From assembly GCA_946186665.1 (NCBI GenBank), contig CAMHOE010000011.1, positions 1 through 63,154 on the forward strand: a stretch of DNA of 63,154 nt. Direction: 5' to 3'. This stretch comes from an uncultured Clostridia bacterium. GTDB lineage: Bacteria; Bacillota; Clostridia; Oscillospirales; Acutalibacteraceae. The position numbers and the translations under genes are program-made. The notes below the pieces were generated by a model. That model was not told where the DNA came from, ran no database searches, and saw only the letters and a list, made by a program, of their open reading frames with translations. Below are positions 61,555 to 63,154 of this stretch, one piece after another (position 1 is the stretch's first letter; every line of letters begins with the position of its first letter).

Positions 61555-62418
61555 TCATCTATTCTGACCAAACAGCTTTACAATATCAAATCTGGAACAT
61601 ACATTAAGCTTGCGATATGAATTATGCAGACTTTTCTTGACAGTACCTTCACTTATGCCAAGACTGCCTGCAATGTATTTATTTGTCAAGCCCCTTGAGA
61701 CAAGCTCTACAATTTCAGATTCACGGGGAGTCAGCCTTTTAAAGAGATCCGCCCTGACCTCCTGCGTCCTTTCATGTTTGTGCAGAATAACATACATATA
61801 TTCTATTTTGCCCTCTCTTAATATCGGAACACACTCCATAAGATATCCATGACAGACTCCGTCTTTATCCTCAATAACATTTTCACCGCAGCAGACGCTC
61901 ATATATCTTTCCGCATCTTTGTAAACATACGTTTTTTGCACGTCGCATAATGATAATTCTCCGCTTTGAATCATAACATTAAGTCTGTAGTTTTCCCAGA
62001 TAAAGCTATTCATAGCTCCCCTGTATTCCGCTATCCCGATACCAAGAATATCGTCTGTAATAAATCTGCCCTCCATAAAAAAATCCTTCAGCTCACAGAC
62101 CAACTCCCCATTCAATCTCAGTCTGTGCATATCAGAATATCCGTTCACTCTCCATAGCATTTCACGTCCGTTATATGGTTGTATCTCATAGTAATCAAAT
62201 TTCCCTTTGCTGCTTAAATACAGCTTCAAATGCTTTAATGACTCTTTGTTACCAACACTCACACGTCCGCATATATCACTTCCCTTTAACTTGTAATAGA
62301 CCTCATCTGCACTTTCAAGCAAGACACTTCCATCATCTCCAAGAGCAAATCCGGCGCAATAACTGAGTGTTCTGCTTTTTGGTTTTCCGAACACACTATA
62401 CTCTGCTTCACATTTCAT
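61555..62418 (-). CDS. LuxR-family HTH regulator
   Basis: 287 residues. N-terminal ~225 residues form an uncharacterised sensor region with no PAS or receiver motif that I recognise. The C-terminal HTH is LTPRESEIVELVSRGLTNKYIAGSLGISEGTVKKSLHNSYRKLNV, a standard LuxR/GerE domain. The ribosome site is weak (CTTGAAAG). It lies next to a pseudo-receiver SARP-like regulator, separated by a small gene. Confidence 0.88.
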   Translation of the reverse strand: MKCEAEYSVFGKPKSRTLSYCAGFALGDDGSVLLESADEVYYKLKGSDICGRVSVGNKESLKHLKLYLSSKGKFDYYEIQPYNGREMLWRVNGYSDMHRLRLNGELVCELKDFFMEGRFITDDILGIGIAEYRGAMNSFIWENYRLNVMIQSGELSLCDVQKTYVYKDAERYMSVCCGENVIEDKDGVCHGYLMECVPILREGKIEYMYVILHKHERTQEVRADLFKRLTPRESEIVELVSRGLTNKYIAGSLGISEGTVKKSLHNSYRKLNVCSRFDIVKLFGQNR

Positions 62419-62573
62419 CTTTCAAGCTTCACCATTCCCTTATTATATCTGTATAAACACATCCGCAAGCTGTCAGGACAAAAAACAATAAACAAATCGT
62501 CCACGACAAAAAACGACAATCGTCACCAATAATATTATACAAAACAATCTGCCACCGTTTCGCCACCGGTGCG

Positions 62574-62789
62574 CACGTCAATCTAATTCAGACATCAAAA
62601 TGATACAAAGTTTAATAAGATGTCATTTTGAGCGTTAAGCGAATAATCTTTGAGTGACTTATGCACACTTTACTATGCCTGTCAGGTTTAATTAATTAGA
62701 AAAAACGCACTTTAAGCCCTTTCGGCAAGCTCAAGAAAGAAGGTTGATTCTGAAAAGTAACAAAATAATTTCCAAATTAGATTGACGTA
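62574..62789. mobile_element. 216-bp terminal-inverted-repeat (MITE-like) element, copy 2
   Basis: The body is an exact reverse complement of 4422-4637 (212-bp core identical by eye). The flanks are the 10-bp direct repeat CACCGGTGCG at 62564-62573 and 62790-62799, unrelated to the flank of copy 1. Independent target duplication supports transposition and not segmental duplication. Confidence 0.88.
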
Positions 62790-62799
62790 CACCGGTGCG

Positions 62800-63154
62800 T
62801 GACCGCACTGGACAACTTAACAACGGTGCGTGACCGCACTGGACAACTTAACAGCTTCTGATTGAACCATCTGCGTCGGTGCGCGACCGCACTGGACGAC
62901 TTAACAACGCATCAGCTTCTGATTGAACCATCTGCGTCGTGCTCTTCAGAGAGCACTTAGGCTATTATTGTACGCGTCTACAACTGTCCTCCAAAACTAA
63001 CCCCGCCCATAAGCGCACCGTAAGGGGCGTGTTGGGCGGAGAAACGCGGACAGGAAGAGTTTCGGTCTGAATATCAGAGTGAGCTTCAGCGAACGGCAAC
63101 GCGAATCGGGAGCGCAGGCTCTGCGCCGCGAATCGGGAGCGCAGGCTCTGCGCC
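62800..63154 (+). repeat. Mosaic intergenic repeat, copy F, reaching the window end
   Basis: Three head-to-tail units of GTGCG(T/C)GACCGCACTGGAC(A/G)ACTTAACA with CTTCTGATTGAACCATCTGC between, a GTGCTCTTCAGAGAGCAC palindrome, GCGCACCGTAAGGGGCGTG and AACGCGGACAGGAA shared with copy C, and at the very end two tandem GCGAATCGGGAGCGCAGGCTCTGCGCC units. It may continue outside the window. Confidence 0.85.

Overview
The window looks like a chromosomal segment of a Gram-positive gut or rumen Clostridium-class bacterium, most likely Ruminococcus or a close relative in the Oscillospiraceae. This rests on protein style (zinc-ribbon/DUF4870 proteins, BspA-like leucine-rich repeats, [x]TGD and LPxTG-like surface anchors, starch-binding-like modules, a T-box leader) and on moderately AT-rich DNA with strong AGGAGG ribosome sites. 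Species cannot be fixed from the sequence alone. No rRNA, CRISPR array, prophage or transposase gene is visible.

Layout. 1-4160: 5' part of a secreted leucine-rich-repeat protein (minus strand), a divergent XRE regulator with a perfect palindrome between them, and two zinc-ribbon membrane paralogues. 4250-5065: two short terminal-inverted-repeat elements in tandem and a dispersed intergenic repeat. 5131-13201: housekeeping genes: putrescine synthesis from agmatine (aguA, aguB), then minus-strand alr-polA and LMW phosphatase-rimI-tsaD. 13788-25664: lipoproteins, zinc-ribbon proteins, a 1511-residue surface M4 metallopeptidase and a shorter paralogue of its N-terminus, tRNA-Leu(UAA), and a membrane protein with a divergent XRE regulator. 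25978-28480: promoter, T-box leader and ilvB-ilvN. 28719-34440: a DUF2798 protein behind a long leader, a lipoprotein, a two-component system and a VanY-type carboxypeptidase. 34552-44383: a sortase-dependent pilus operon (adhesin, major pilin, two class C sortases, minor pilin) on the minus strand. 44568-52988: lipoproteins, two HAD phosphatases, queH-fabV, and a sprT-like/rlmA/lipoprotein set. 53170-58879: a starch-binding-like lipoprotein, an M23 peptidase, a YARHG protein with a partner lipoprotein, and an acyltransferase-like protein. 59106-62418: tRNA-Leu(UAG), HPr, a SARP-like regulator with a pseudo-receiver, and a LuxR regulator.

The strongest unexplained signals are non-coding. One is an identical 216-bp terminal-inverted-repeat element at both ends of the window in opposite orientation (4422-4637 and 62574-62789), each copy with its own 9-10-bp target duplication. 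Another is a mosaic intergenic repeat family, at least six copies, that often ends exactly at promoters and runs into the 3' ends of genes, giving several proteins repeat-encoded C-terminal tails. In the pilus operon, the gap before the major pilin can fold as a hairpin whose loop pairs with sequence just ahead of the ribosome site, a pseudoknot-like arrangement. The 140-base leader ahead of the DUF2798 gene is a further candidate structured RNA.
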